Shown: positions 43,941 to 53,597, numbered from the stretch's first letter. The stretch: 64,000 nucleotides of DNA from Sphingomicrobium nitratireducens (GCF_026157035.1 NZ_JANJZA010000001.1:1405001-1469000), one strand, 5' to 3'. The notes: a model not told the origin generated them from the sequence alone. Made by a program: numbers and translations.

Positions 43941-45659
43941 TCAGCGCCGTGTCGGATATTTCGGCGCGCGGTGTTCGACGACGTCCTTGAGCGCGGGCGG
44001 GCGGTTTCCCGCGAGCGCGTGGTAGACGAAGTAATTGCGCAACACCGAGGGGATGTAGAAGCGCGTTTCCCAGTAGGGCAGGCTTTCCATCCACAGCAGC
44101 GGGTCGCCCCCATCCGCGATCGACTGCCAGCGCGTCACCGGCACCAGCCCGGCATTGTAGGAAGCGGTGACGCGGAAAAGCTCGTCGCGCGTCGCCGGCT
44201 CGCGGCGCATGAGCTCGATGAACGCCTGGCCGTGGTCGAGGTTGGTCTCGGGACGCTTGAGATCGTCGGCGGTGACCGTCTGCCCACGGCTGCGCGCCGT
44301 GTCGCGCGCGGTCCCGGGACGCACCTGCATCAGGCCGACCGCATCCGCCGGACTGACCACCCGGGGCCTGAAATCGCTTTCCTGGATGACGTGGGCGTAG
44401 GCGATGTAGGGATCGAGACGCCATCCGTTGTCGGGCGTCCAGCCAGGCGCGGGATAGCGGTCCGCCAGATCGACGCTCGCACCCGGCTGGCCGTTGGTGG
44501 CAAGCCAGTATTGCGCGCCGCCCAAATCGAGCCTCTTGGCAATCTCGACGAGCGCCTTGTGCTGTCTCGGATCGCCGATCGCCGCCTGGTGCTTGAGATA
44601 TTCCTCCGCGAGGGACCTGCGCCCGATCTCGACCAGCGCAATGGCGCGCGCGATGTTGGGCAGCTGGGCAACCCGTTCGAGATCGCGCGCCGACGGCGTC
44701 TCGACCCGCTGCGCGGGCTTGAGGGCCATGCCGAGCGTCTCGCGCGCGACGATCCCATAAAAACTTTCCTCGTTGGCCGCGGCAGCGCGCAGGCGGGACT
44801 GGACCTCGTGGGGGTTACCGCAAGCCTGCGCCGCCCGCGCCGACCAGTAATGCCCGGCAGCGGCCAGTTCGCGGTCCGAGGTCCCCAGCGCGGCAAGCCG
44901 GAAGGCGTCGCCCGCCGTGCGGCAATCGTTGAGCCGCCAGCTGGCCAGCGCCTCGATCCAGGCCGACCGGGCCTTCCATTCGGATTGGCCGTACGCCGCG
45001 CCCTCCGCGGCAACGCGGCGCGCATCGGCGTAGGCGCCGCGGACGTAATGGATCCAGGCGACACGCTGCGCGATTTCCGCGCGTCCCTCGCCGACAAGCG
45101 ATCCCTCGTCGACCGCAGCCCGGTAGAGCGCTTCGGCGGAAATCCCGTCGTCGGCGTCGACGAACGACGTCATCTCCTCGCGCAGCCGCACCGCGACGGG
45201 ATCGTCGCTCGAGCGCCCGCGCTGGCGGCGCGGGGCGGAACCCAGCGTGCGCAGGCCTCGCGTGGCAACCACCGGCATCGCGTCGGCCCCGCGACGCTGG
45301 GCGAGACGCGCGAGCTGCGAGGCCTGCGGCAATTCGGGGGCCCGCACGAGCAACGCCTCGAGTGGCTCCTTGGAGACGCGCGGCGAATTGGCGGCGAGGT
45401 AGAATTCGGCTTCGGCGACCGGGTGCAAGGGGTGGCGCGTGTCGAGCTTGAACAGCATCGCGCGCACCACGTCCCATTGCTCGCGATCGATCGCGGCGAA
45501 CACGCCCGACCAGCTCGCCTCGACGTCGGGGAGTTGCGCCCCTTCCGGCAGGCGTTGCTGCTGCCCCGGCGGAAGCGGTGCGAGCGGATCGTTTGCCTGG
45601 GCGAACGCAGGGGCCGAGGACGCGAGCAAGGTGGCAGCCAGCGACAGTCGTAAGATCAT
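43941..45659 (-). CDS. slt: soluble lytic murein transglycosylase (Slt-type)
   Basis: Cleaves peptidoglycan glycan strands to 1,6-anhydroMurNAc ends. The 572-residue protein has a signal peptide (ending about AFA-QA), a long helical superhelix (U and L domains) and a C-terminal SLT domain with the catalytic glutamate in VIQESDFRP, followed by ADAVGLMQVRPGTA and TASYNAGLVPVTRW. Its ATG overlaps the stop of the UDG-like gene upstream by four bases. Periplasmic localisation is expected. Confidence 0.93.
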   Translation of the reverse strand: MILRLSLAATLLASSAPAFAQANDPLAPLPPGQQQRLPEGAQLPDVEASWSGVFAAIDREQWDVVRAMLFKLDTRHPLHPVAEAEFYLAANSPRVSKEPLEALLVRAPELPQASQLARLAQRRGADAMPVVATRGLRTLGSAPRRQRGRSSDDPVAVRLREEMTSFVDADDGISAEALYRAAVDEGSLVGEGRAEIAQRVAWIHYVRGAYADARRVAAEGAAYGQSEWKARSAWIEALASWRLNDCRTAGDAFRLAALGTSDRELAAAGHYWSARAAQACGNPHEVQSRLRAAAANEESFYGIVARETLGMALKPAQRVETPSARDLERVAQLPNIARAIALVEIGRRSLAEEYLKHQAAIGDPRQHKALVEIAKRLDLGGAQYWLATNGQPGASVDLADRYPAPGWTPDNGWRLDPYIAYAHVIQESDFRPRVVSPADAVGLMQVRPGTARDTARSRGQTVTADDLKRPETNLDHGQAFIELMRREPATRDELFRVTASYNAGLVPVTRWQSIADGGDPLLWMESLPYWETRFYIPSVLRNYFVYHALAGNRPPALKDVVEHRAPKYPTRR

Positions 45660-46387
45660 TCGGTTTCGCTCTTGAGCAGGAGGAGGTCGTCCCAGGCGAG
45701 CCGTTTGTCCTGTGGACGTTCGAGCAACCAGCGCGGGTGGAAGGTGGCGACGGCGGGAATGCCCTCGACGTGGTGGAGCACTCCGCGCGCCTTGGCGAGC
45801 GGCTTGTCGGTCAGCGCGCGCGCTGCGGCGTCGCCGAACAGGATCAGTCGGCGGGGCGCGGCATGGCCGATATGGAGCCTCGCGAGCGGCGCGAGTTTTT
45901 CGATTTCACCGTTCTTGAGCCGTTCGCCCGGAACGTGCCCGTGATCGAGCAGCGCCCAGTAGGCGGCTTGTGGGTCGAGCCCCAGCGCACCGAGCATCCG
46001 CTCCGCCATCGCCCCGGCAGCGCCGCCCATCGGACGTCCGTCGGCAAGATCGGCGCGGTCGGGCCGGTCGCCCAGCATCATCACCGGCGCTCCCTCGATA
46101 CCTTGCGGCAGGACCGCTCGTGCGCCGCGCGCCGTGCACTCCGCCTCGATCCAGTGAGGCCATTCCGCGAGTGTTTCGGGCAACCGGACGGCCGGGCGGG
46201 GGGCATCGTCCGCCTTTTCGGCGACGGGCGCCGCAGACGGAGCGGGTTGTGGAACGGGAGACGCAGTCGCGGGAATGAGATCGGTCCAGGCCGGGGCATT
46301 CTCGCGCACGGCGACGTCGACGCCGGCATCGCGCCACCAGGCCAACAGGGCGGCTGCCCCCGCCTGATCGATTCCCGCTCCGCTCAT
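45656..46387 (-). CDS. uracil-DNA glycosylase-superfamily protein, divergent
   Basis: A 243-residue protein resembling family 4 UDGs: a core LILFGDAAARALT and VATFHPRWLLERPQDKRLAWDDL match the C-terminal HPxxLL region. However the N-terminal GEAPG-type motif reads LGDRPDRAD, and only one cysteine is present, so the four-cysteine iron-sulfur site of family 4 enzymes is missing. AAGGA lies 8 bases before the ATG at 46387. It is the first gene of the UDG-slt-radical SAM-M28 operon. Activity on uracil is doubtful. Confidence 0.78.
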   Translation of the reverse strand: MSGAGIDQAGAAALLAWWRDAGVDVAVRENAPAWTDLIPATASPVPQPAPSAAPVAEKADDAPRPAVRLPETLAEWPHWIEAECTARGARAVLPQGIEGAPVMMLGDRPDRADLADGRPMGGAAGAMAERMLGALGLDPQAAYWALLDHGHVPGERLKNGEIEKLAPLARLHIGHAAPRRLILFGDAAARALTDKPLAKARGVLHHVEGIPAVATFHPRWLLERPQDKRLAWDDLLLLKSETE

Positions 46388-46509
46388 GTCCCAGTCCTTC
46401 GACAAGGTTGACGAGCAATGCAAGCATTGGGCAGGGCAGGTGCGTCGGACGGGCCGCGCGCCGCGACCGGAAGACGCTTGCCCGCGCCGGGCCTTGAAAG
46501 AGGGACAGA

Positions 46510-48159
46510 ATGACCACCCGCGAATCCATGGAATATGATGTCGTCATCGTCGGGGCCGGGCCTGCCGGCCTGAGCGCCGCGATCCGCCTCAAGCAGCTGG
46601 CCGAGGAAGCGGGGCGCGACCTGTCGGTGTGCATCCTCGAGAAAGGCTCCGAAGTCGGCGCGCATATCCTTTCGGGCGCGGTGATCGATCCCAAGGCGCT
46701 CGACGAGCTGATCCCGGACTGGCGCGACAGGGACTGCCCGCTCAAGGTGCCGGTCACCGAGAACCACCACTGGGTGCTGACCGGAACTGGGAAATATTCG
46801 ATCCCGCATCTCCTGACCCCGTCCTTCATGCACAACAAGGGCACCTACACGGGAAGCCTGGGCAATCTGTGCCGCTGGCTCGCGGGGCAGGCCGAAGCGC
46901 TCGGCGTCGAAATCTTCCCGGGCTTCGCCGCCGCCGAGATATTGTTCGACGACCAAGGCAAGGTGAAGGGCGTCGCCACCGGCGACATGGGCGTCGCGCG
47001 CGACGGGGAGAAGCGCCCGGACTACCAGCCCGGCATGGAACTCCACGCCAAGTATACCTTCTTCGCCGAAGGTGCGCGCGGCCACCTGACCAAGGAAGCA
47101 ACCCGCATCTTCAACCTGCGCGAGGATTCGGGTCCGCAGGTTTATGGCATCGGGATCAAGGAATTGTGGGACATTCCTGCCGAGAAACATCAGCCGGGCA
47201 GGGTGATCCATACGCAGGGTTGGCCGCTCGATGACGCGTGGGGCGGGGGCTTCCTCTACCATCAGGACAACGGCCAGGTGGCGCTCGGCTTCGTCGTCGC
47301 GCTCGACTACGACAATCCCTACCTCTCACCGTTCGAGGAAATGCAGCGTTGGAAGACGCATCCCGCGATCCGCGCCGAGATCGAAGGCGGCAAGCGCATT
47401 TCCTATGGCGCGCGCGCGATCAACGAAGGCGGCTGGCAGTCCATCCCGCAGCTCGCCTTCCCGGGCGGCGCGCTGATCGGCTGCTCGGCGGGCTTCGTCA
47501 ACGTGCCGCGCATCAAGGGCACCCACACCGCGATGAAGTCGGGCATGCTCGCCGCCGAGGCCGCCTTCGCAGCGCTCGGTGCGCAGCGGTCGAACGACGT
47601 GCTCGATGCCTACGAGCCCGCAGTTCGCTCGAGCTGGATCGGCACCGAACTCAAGAAGGTCCGCAACGCGCAGCCTGCGGTCGCCAAATTCGGCTCGACC
47701 ATCGGCACGGTCATTGCCGGTTTCGACATGTGGATGAACCATCTGGGCATCGGCACGCCGTGGACGATGAAGCACCACGCCGATCACACGCAGATGCGCC
47801 GCAAGGAGCATTGTCACCCGATCGTCTATCCCAAGCCCGACGGCGTGCTGACCTTCGATCGCCTCTCTTCGGTCTATCTGTCGAACACCAATCACGAAGA
47901 AGACCAGCCCGTCCACCTCACGCTGAAGGATGCGAGCATCCCGATCGACGTGAACTATCGACTCTATGCCTCTCCGGAAACGCGCTATTGTCCGGCCGGC
48001 GTCTACGAGATCGTGGGCGAGGATGTCGGCGAGCCCAGGCTCCAGATCAACGCGCAGAATTGCGTCCACTGCAAGACTTGCGACATCAAGGACATGACCC
48101 AGAACATCAACTGGGTCGTCCCGGAAGGCGGAGGAGGCCCGAACTATCCCAACATGTAG
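46510..48159 (+). CDS. electron transfer flavoprotein-ubiquinone oxidoreductase
   Basis: Passes electrons from ETF (fatty-acid and amino-acid oxidation) into the quinone pool at the inner membrane. The 549-residue protein starts with the FAD motif VGAGPAGLSAAIRL, contains the membrane-docking and quinone-binding region, and ends with the 4Fe-4S ligands C494, C518, C521 and C524 (CVHCKTC). The C-terminus WVVPEGGGGPNYPNM is family-typical. It heads a plus-strand run; the next gene overlaps or abuts its end. Confidence 0.97.
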   Translation: MTTRESMEYDVVIVGAGPAGLSAAIRLKQLAEEAGRDLSVCILEKGSEVGAHILSGAVIDPKALDELIPDWRDRDCPLKVPVTENHHWVLTGTGKYSIPHLLTPSFMHNKGTYTGSLGNLCRWLAGQAEALGVEIFPGFAAAEILFDDQGKVKGVATGDMGVARDGEKRPDYQPGMELHAKYTFFAEGARGHLTKEATRIFNLREDSGPQVYGIGIKELWDIPAEKHQPGRVIHTQGWPLDDAWGGGFLYHQDNGQVALGFVVALDYDNPYLSPFEEMQRWKTHPAIRAEIEGGKRISYGARAINEGGWQSIPQLAFPGGALIGCSAGFVNVPRIKGTHTAMKSGMLAAEAAFAALGAQRSNDVLDAYEPAVRSSWIGTELKKVRNAQPAVAKFGSTIGTVIAGFDMWMNHLGIGTPWTMKHHADHTQMRRKEHCHPIVYPKPDGVLTFDRLSSVYLSNTNHEEDQPVHLTLKDASIPIDVNYRLYASPETRYCPAGVYEIVGEDVGEPRLQINAQNCVHCKTCDIKDMTQNINWVVPEGGGGPNYPNM

Positions 48160-49795
48160 CCGCCTCGCCGCCATCGCCCTCGCAGCCACCGTCGCGGTGC
48201 CCGCCGCCGCGGCCAGCCCCGAACGGCTCGACCTTTATGTCGGCGCGCGCACCGCCGAGGCGATCGGCGACAGCGACCGCGCCGCCACCTTGTTCGCGCA
48301 ATTGGTGGCATCGGGCGCTTCCAATCCAGAACTCGGCGCCGAGGCGATGACCAGCGCGATCGCGGCCGGCCGTTTCGACCTTGCGCGCACCATCGCGGCG
48401 GACCCGGTCCTCGCCCGCGACCTCAATCTCGACGGGCGCCTGTTCCTCCTCGGCGAGACGCTTCGCCGCGCGCGCTACGACGAGGCGCTCGCGCTACTTT
48501 CGCAGGACGAGGCACGGGTCAGCCTCGACTTCATTGCTCCGTTCGTGCGCGCTTGGATCGGCATGGCGAGCGACAAGCCGCACGAGCGCGAACGCGCAAT
48601 CCTCGCGCTGTCGGGGCTCTCGCGGCAAAGCCCGCTCAACGCCTTCATCGACGAGCATCTGGCGCACCTCTACCTTCTTGCAGGCGACCTCGAGGCGGCC
48701 CGGCCGCTCTTGGTCAACGCGCTCGCCAATGCCGGCGGACGGGAGGCGGGCCTGCGCATCGGCTATGCCGAAGGCTTCGCAAAAGCGGGCGATCGCAGCG
48801 GTGCGCTGGCGCTGCTCGAAGGGCCCGATCCGGTGCTGACCGCCGCACGCGAACGCCTGCTCGCCGGAAGGCCGCTCGGACTGCAGCCGACGAGGCCGGC
48901 CGACGGCTACGCGGCATTGCTGACCGCGCTCTCGGTCCAGCTCAACCGCATCCGCGATCGCACCCTCCCGGTGGCGATGGCGCAAATCGCGCGCGCCAGC
49001 TCGCCCGGCTACACCGAGGCCGCCATCGTCGGCAGCCTGCTGATGGACATGGAGGAACGGCCCGAGGACGCGATCGCGCTGGTGGCCACGGTTCCGCAGG
49101 AGTCGCTGCTCTACCCGCAGGCCCTCGACAGCCGAATCCAGCTGCTGCTCGAGGCCGGCAGGATCGACGAGGCGATGAAGCTCGCGCGCGACGAGCGCAA
49201 GCGTCGTCCGCGATCGTCGGGTGTCGAAGCGCGTATCGGAGACGTCTACGCCAAGCTGGAACGTTGGAGCGACGCCGCCGACGCCTACGCACGAGAGCGC
49301 GCGCTGCAGCCCGACGACTGGACGATCTATTTCCTCGAGGCGGTGGCACGCGACGAAGCGGGCGACTGGGAGGCGGCGCGCAGCCTGCTTCACAGCGCGA
49401 TGGCACTGGCCCCGGAGGAGCCGATCCTTCTCAATTTCCTCGGCTATGCACAGCTCGAGCGCGGCGAGGCGATGGACGAGGCCGAGGCGCTGATCCGTGC
49501 GGCAAGCGCGCTCAGCCCCGAGGATCCGTCGATCACCGATTCGCTGGGCTGGGCGCATTTCAAACGCGGACGGCTCGACGAGGCAGTCGAAGTGCTCGGG
49601 CGCGCGGCGCGGCTCGATCCCGATCAGGCCGAGATCCACGAGCATTATGGCGACGCGCTGTGGGCGAGCGGGCGCACGATCGAGGCGCGCTTTGCCTGGC
49701 GCGCGGCGCGCGTTTCCGCCGAAGAAGAGGACCGCATCGCACGGCTCGACGACAAGCTCGCGCTGGGACTGACCGAGGCCAATGGCGCCCCCTGA
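48146..49795 (+). CDS. exported TPR protein, start codon unclear
   Basis: A TPR protein of about 549 residues. The only usual start is GTG 48197 (MPAAAASPERLD), but in-frame codons upstream encode CSRLAAIALAATVAVPAAAA, a convincing signal peptide. No ATG, GTG or TTG is in frame before it; ATC at 48146 lies 8 bases after GGAGGAGG and is used provisionally. TPR units are clear in WTIYFLEAVARDEAGDWEAA and LGWAHFKRGRLDEAVEVLGR. It would be a periplasmic or outer-membrane scaffold. Its 3' end overlaps ispE by 14 bases. Confidence 0.7.
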   Translation: MPTCSRLAAIALAATVAVPAAAASPERLDLYVGARTAEAIGDSDRAATLFAQLVASGASNPELGAEAMTSAIAAGRFDLARTIAADPVLARDLNLDGRLFLLGETLRRARYDEALALLSQDEARVSLDFIAPFVRAWIGMASDKPHERERAILALSGLSRQSPLNAFIDEHLAHLYLLAGDLEAARPLLVNALANAGGREAGLRIGYAEGFAKAGDRSGALALLEGPDPVLTAARERLLAGRPLGLQPTRPADGYAALLTALSVQLNRIRDRTLPVAMAQIARASSPGYTEAAIVGSLLMDMEERPEDAIALVATVPQESLLYPQALDSRIQLLLEAGRIDEAMKLARDERKRRPRSSGVEARIGDVYAKLERWSDAADAYARERALQPDDWTIYFLEAVARDEAGDWEAARSLLHSAMALAPEEPILLNFLGYAQLERGEAMDEAEALIRAASALSPEDPSITDSLGWAHFKRGRLDEAVEVLGRAARLDPDQAEIHEHYGDALWASGRTIEARFAWRAARVSAEEEDRIARLDDKLALGLTEANGAP

Positions 49796-50603
49796 TCGCC
49801 CGGCGTACCGCGAACCCGCCCCGGCAAAACTCAATCTCGCGCTCCACGTCCGCGCCCGGCGTGACGATGGATATCACCAGCTCGAGACGCTGTTCGCCTT
49901 CTGCACCGACGGCGACTGGCTCGAAGCGGAAGATGCGGACGGACTCGAACTCGCCATCATCGGGCCGTTCGCAACGGAGCTTTCGCGCCACGACAATCTC
50001 GTCCTCGAAGCAGCGCGCCAGCTGGCCGTAGCTGCAGGGCATGACGGCGGCGCCCGCCTGACGCTCGACAAACGCCTGCCTGTCGCCAGCGGGATCGGCG
50101 GAGGCTCGGCCGACGCGGCCGCTGCGCTGCGCCTGCTGACCCGGCTGTGGAGCATCGATCCGGCGCACGCCGCCACGGTCGCGCCGAGGCTCGGAGCGGA
50201 CGTACCCGCCTGCCTCCTGTCGATGACGTCACGCGGGGACGGGGTAGGGGACGCGCTCTCGCCCGTGGACCTGCCTGACATTTCCGGAACGCCGGTCCTC
50301 CTCGTCAATCCGCGTACCGCCCTGTCGACTGCAGACGTATTCGCGCGCTGGGACGGCGAGGATCGCGGCCCGCTGGGCGACTGGCGCGAGGGACGCAACG
50401 ATCTTGAAGCCCCCGCGCGTGCGCTGGTGCCCGGCATCGGTGACGTGCTCGACTGGCTCGCCGCGCGCGAGGGCGTCGATGTCGCGCGCTTGTCGGGATC
50501 GGGCGCGACCTGTTTCGCGCTGTTCGACAACGAGGAGGCGCGCGGTAGCGCCGCGGCCGCCGTGCCCGAGAAATGGTGGCATCTGGCCAGCCACTTGCGC
50601 TAG
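49782..50603 (+). CDS. ispE: 4-diphosphocytidyl-2-C-methyl-D-erythritol kinase
   Basis: GHMP kinase of the MEP isoprenoid pathway, phosphorylating CDP-methylerythritol. The 273-residue protein has APAKLNLALHV near the N-terminus (substrate lysine), the ATP loop PVASGIGGGSADAAA and the C-terminal LSGSGATCFALF. It overlaps the TPR gene and is followed 11 bases later by the NAD(P)HX repair gene. Confidence 0.96.
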   Translation: MAPPDRPAYREPAPAKLNLALHVRARRDDGYHQLETLFAFCTDGDWLEAEDADGLELAIIGPFATELSRHDNLVLEAARQLAVAAGHDGGARLTLDKRLPVASGIGGGSADAAAALRLLTRLWSIDPAHAATVAPRLGADVPACLLSMTSRGDGVGDALSPVDLPDISGTPVLLVNPRTALSTADVFARWDGEDRGPLGDWREGRNDLEAPARALVPGIGDVLDWLAAREGVDVARLSGSGATCFALFDNEEARGSAAAAVPEKWWHLASHLR

Positions 50604-50614
50604 GGGGCCGCTCG

Positions 50615-51964
50615 ATGACCCGAGCGATCCTCACCACCGCCGAAATGGTGCGCGCCGAACAGGCCTCCATCGCCGCCGGCACGCCCGAGATCGAGCTGAT
50701 GGAGCGCGCCGGCACCGCGCTGGCCGAGGCGATCGCGCTCTATACCGGCCCGCGCGCCGCGCTGGTTCTGACGGGTCCGGGCAACAATGGCGGCGACGGC
50801 TATGTCGCGGCGCGGCACCTTGCCCAGCGCGGCTTCGACGTGCGCGTGGCCGCGCTGGCCGAACCGACGACCGAGGCGGCCAAGGCGGCGCGCAAGCGGT
50901 GGGACGGCGACGTCGAGCCGCTCGGCGAGAAGACGAGCCACGCACCGCTCCTCGTCGACTGCCTGTTCGGCACTGGCCTCAGCCGCGGACTCGACGAGCC
51001 GCTCACGGCCACCCTGTCGCGTCTCGCCGACGCGGCGACGCTCAAGATCGCCTGCGACCTGCCGAGCGGGATCGAGAGCGACACCGGCGCCGCGCTCTCG
51101 CCCGTGCCAATGTTCGACCTCACCGTCACCTTCGGCGCGCTCAAGCCGGCCCACCGTCTTGCGCCCGCCATCCATCACTGCGGCCGCGTGGTGACCGCCG
51201 ACATCGGGGTCGAGGCGCAAAGCGACTGGTTCGAGATGGCCCGGCCCGACCTGCCCGCGCTCGATCCGGCGGGTCACAAGTACGATCGCGGCCTCGTGCA
51301 TTGCCTGTCAGGTGCGATGCCCGGCGCCATCGCCCTGTCCGCCCATGCCGCCGCGCGGGCGGGCGCGGGCTATGTCCGCGTCTCGACGAGCCGGATGATC
51401 GACAATCTGCCGAGCGCCATCGTCCAGACCGAGGACCCGGCCGCGCTCGACGACGAACGGATCGGCTGCCTGCTGGTCGGCCCGGGCATGGGCGACATCC
51501 CGCCACTGCTCACCGTCGCGTTGACCAAGACGCACCCGCTCGTGCTCGATGCCGACGCGCTCGGCCATGTCGGCGATCCCGACCGGCTCGTCGGTCATGA
51601 CGCCATTCTTACGCCGCACGAGGGCGAGTTCTTGAAATTGTTCGGCACGCTCGACGGCAGCAAGGCCGACCGCGCGCTGCAGGCCGCGCAGCAAAGCCAG
51701 TGCATCGTCGTCCTCAAGGGCCCCGACACGCTGGTCGCCTCGCCCGACGGTCGCCTCGGCTTCGCGCCGCCTGCGCCCGCCTGGCTCGCCAGCGCCGGAA
51801 CCGGCGATGTCCTCTCGGGCATCATCGCCGCCTTCCGTGCGCGCGGCATGGAGCCGTTCGAGGCGGCCTGCGCGGGCGTGTGGGTGCATGGCCGCGCCGC
51901 CGAGGCCGCAGGTCCGCACATGATCGCCGACGACCTCGTCGCCGCGATCCCGGACGTCCTGTGA
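50615..51964 (+). CDS. nnr: bifunctional NAD(P)H-hydrate epimerase / ADP-dependent dehydratase
   Basis: Repairs hydrated NADH and NADPH. The 449-residue protein fuses an N-terminal YjeF_N epimerase (GPGNNGGDGYVAARHL, DCLFGTGLSR) with a C-terminal carbohydrate-kinase-like dehydratase (HEGEFLKLFG, VVLKGPDTLVASPDG, AGTGDVLSG). The ATG at 50615 follows TAGGGGG. The stop overlaps the next gene's GTG start (GTGA at 51961-51964). Confidence 0.95.
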   Translation: MTRAILTTAEMVRAEQASIAAGTPEIELMERAGTALAEAIALYTGPRAALVLTGPGNNGGDGYVAARHLAQRGFDVRVAALAEPTTEAAKAARKRWDGDVEPLGEKTSHAPLLVDCLFGTGLSRGLDEPLTATLSRLADAATLKIACDLPSGIESDTGAALSPVPMFDLTVTFGALKPAHRLAPAIHHCGRVVTADIGVEAQSDWFEMARPDLPALDPAGHKYDRGLVHCLSGAMPGAIALSAHAAARAGAGYVRVSTSRMIDNLPSAIVQTEDPAALDDERIGCLLVGPGMGDIPPLLTVALTKTHPLVLDADALGHVGDPDRLVGHDAILTPHEGEFLKLFGTLDGSKADRALQAAQQSQCIVVLKGPDTLVASPDGRLGFAPPAPAWLASAGTGDVLSGIIAAFRARGMEPFEAACAGVWVHGRAAEAAGPHMIADDLVAAIPDVL

Positions 51965-53154
51965 GCGAGGAGATCGTCCGCATCGCCGCGCGAGGCGACG
52001 GCGTGACGCCATCGGGCGCCCACGTCCCGCTCGCCGCGCCCGGAGATCTCGTCGAGGACGGGCGCGTCGTCAGGGAGGGCCCGCACCACGCGGCGGCGCC
52101 GTGCCGTCACTACCCGCAATGCGGCGGCTGCCAGCTGCAGCACCTCTCCGAAGACGCGCTTACCGCCTATTGCACCGACCGCGTGGCAGGCGCGCTCGCG
52201 CATCACGGGCTCGAGACAGACCTTCGTCCCGGCCACCTGTCGCCGCCGAACAGCCGTCGCCGCGCCAGCCTCAAGGCGATGAAGGCGGGCGGGCGCGTGA
52301 TGATCGGATTCAACGAGGAACGCTCGCACCGGATCGTCGACATGGCCGAATGCCACATCCTCGCGCCCGACTTGTTCGCGCTGGTCGTGCCGCTGCGCCG
52401 CCTGCTCGGGGTGCTGCTCCCCAAAGGCCGCACCGCACAGGTGCAGATGACGCTCGCCGACCAGGGCGTCGACGTCATGCTTTCGGGCGTCGCCACCGAA
52501 GGGCTCGAAGCAGTCGAGGCAGTGAGCGAGTTCGCCGAGCGCCACAAGCTCGCGCGGCTGTCGATCGACGAGGGTTATGGTGCGGAGGATCGCTGGGCGC
52601 CGCAGCCGGTCACGGTCACTCTTTCAGGTATCCCCGTCGCGCTTCCCTCGGGTGCCTTCCTGCAGGCAACGCGCGACGGCGAGGACGCGCTGGTCGCCGC
52701 CGCGCTCGAAGCGACGGCAGGCGAGGGGCCAGTCCTGGACCTGTTCGCAGGGCTTGGCACCTTTGCCTTCGCGATGGCGTCACGCGGACGCGACGTCGTG
52801 GCGGCGGAAGCGGGGCGTGACGCCATTCTCTCGCTGAAGGGCGCCGCGTCCCGCGCGGGTCTCCCCGTCGAGGCGTCGCACCGCGATCTCTATCGCAATC
52901 CGGTGCAATCGGACGAGCTGGCGCGGTTTGCCGCAATCGTTCTCGATCCGCCGCGCGCCGGTGCCGAGGCACAGGTCGGCGAGATCGCGCGCTCAAAGGT
53001 TGCGCGCATCTCTTATGTCAGCTGCAATCCCGCGACCTTCGCCAAGGATGCACTCACGCTCGTCGATGGCGGCTATTCGCTCGACTGGGTCCGACCGGTC
53101 GGCCAGTTCCGCTGGTCGACCCATGTCGAGCTGGCAGCCGCCTTTTCGCGCTAG
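51961..53154 (+). CDS. class I SAM-dependent RNA methyltransferase, RlmD/RumA-like
   Basis: A 397-residue RNA m5U methyltransferase. A short N-terminal TRAM-like part precedes an iron-sulfur site (C48, C54, C57, C131). The Rossmann fold has LDLFAGLGTF (259-268), DPPRAG (329-334) and the catalytic cysteine C355 in SYVSCNPATF. It starts at GTG overlapping the previous stop. The target is probably 23S rRNA U747 or U1939 by homology; which one cannot be told. The stop shares CTAG with a convergent MAPEG gene. Confidence 0.93.
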   Translation: MSEEIVRIAARGDGVTPSGAHVPLAAPGDLVEDGRVVREGPHHAAAPCRHYPQCGGCQLQHLSEDALTAYCTDRVAGALAHHGLETDLRPGHLSPPNSRRRASLKAMKAGGRVMIGFNEERSHRIVDMAECHILAPDLFALVVPLRRLLGVLLPKGRTAQVQMTLADQGVDVMLSGVATEGLEAVEAVSEFAERHKLARLSIDEGYGAEDRWAPQPVTVTLSGIPVALPSGAFLQATRDGEDALVAAALEATAGEGPVLDLFAGLGTFAFAMASRGRDVVAAEAGRDAILSLKGAASRAGLPVEASHRDLYRNPVQSDELARFAAIVLDPPRAGAEAQVGEIARSKVARISYVSCNPATFAKDALTLVDGGYSLDWVRPVGQFRWSTHVELAAAFSR

Positions 53155-53582
53155 GCCAGATGCGCCCACGCCGTCAGCGCGGCATGGAGGGCAAGGCCCA
53201 CGAGGCACACTGTCGAGGCGAGGAACAGGACGAGGCGGATCGGCACCTTGTTGACCGTCGCCTGTACCAGACTGTGGAGCACACGAAGTCCCACATAGCC
53301 CCACGCCAGCGTCAGGTTGAGCGCGTTGGTATCGCCCATCACGATCAGCGCGAACACGACCGCGTAGAAGATGGTCGGCTGCTCCATCAGGTGCATGTAG
53401 TTGTGGTTCTTCCACTGGATCGCGTGGGGCAACTGCGTGATGTCGCGCACGCGCGTTCCGTCGGGCGCGTTCATCCCGTTCTTGGCGATCCCTGCGAACA
53501 GCAAGGTCGCGAACCACAACAGCACGATGATCGTCCACACGACGAGGGCCACGACAGGCCCCACCAACGGATTGAATTCCAT
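53151..53582 (-). CDS. MAPEG family membrane protein, copy 2
   Basis: A 143-residue four-span membrane protein of the MAPEG family (eicosanoid and glutathione metabolism in eukaryotes; unknown substrates in bacteria). It contains NHNYMHLMEQPTIFYAVVFAL and GYVGLRVLHSLVQATVNKVPIRL, the family core. It is a paralogue of the neighbour at 53598-54026, with 15 bases between them, so a tandem duplication is likely. It converges on the methyltransferase gene with a shared CTAG. Confidence 0.9.
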   Translation of the reverse strand: MEFNPLVGPVVALVVWTIIVLLWFATLLFAGIAKNGMNAPDGTRVRDITQLPHAIQWKNHNYMHLMEQPTIFYAVVFALIVMGDTNALNLTLAWGYVGLRVLHSLVQATVNKVPIRLVLFLASTVCLVGLALHAALTAWAHLA

Positions 53583-53597
53583 GGTTCTTCTCCCCTG

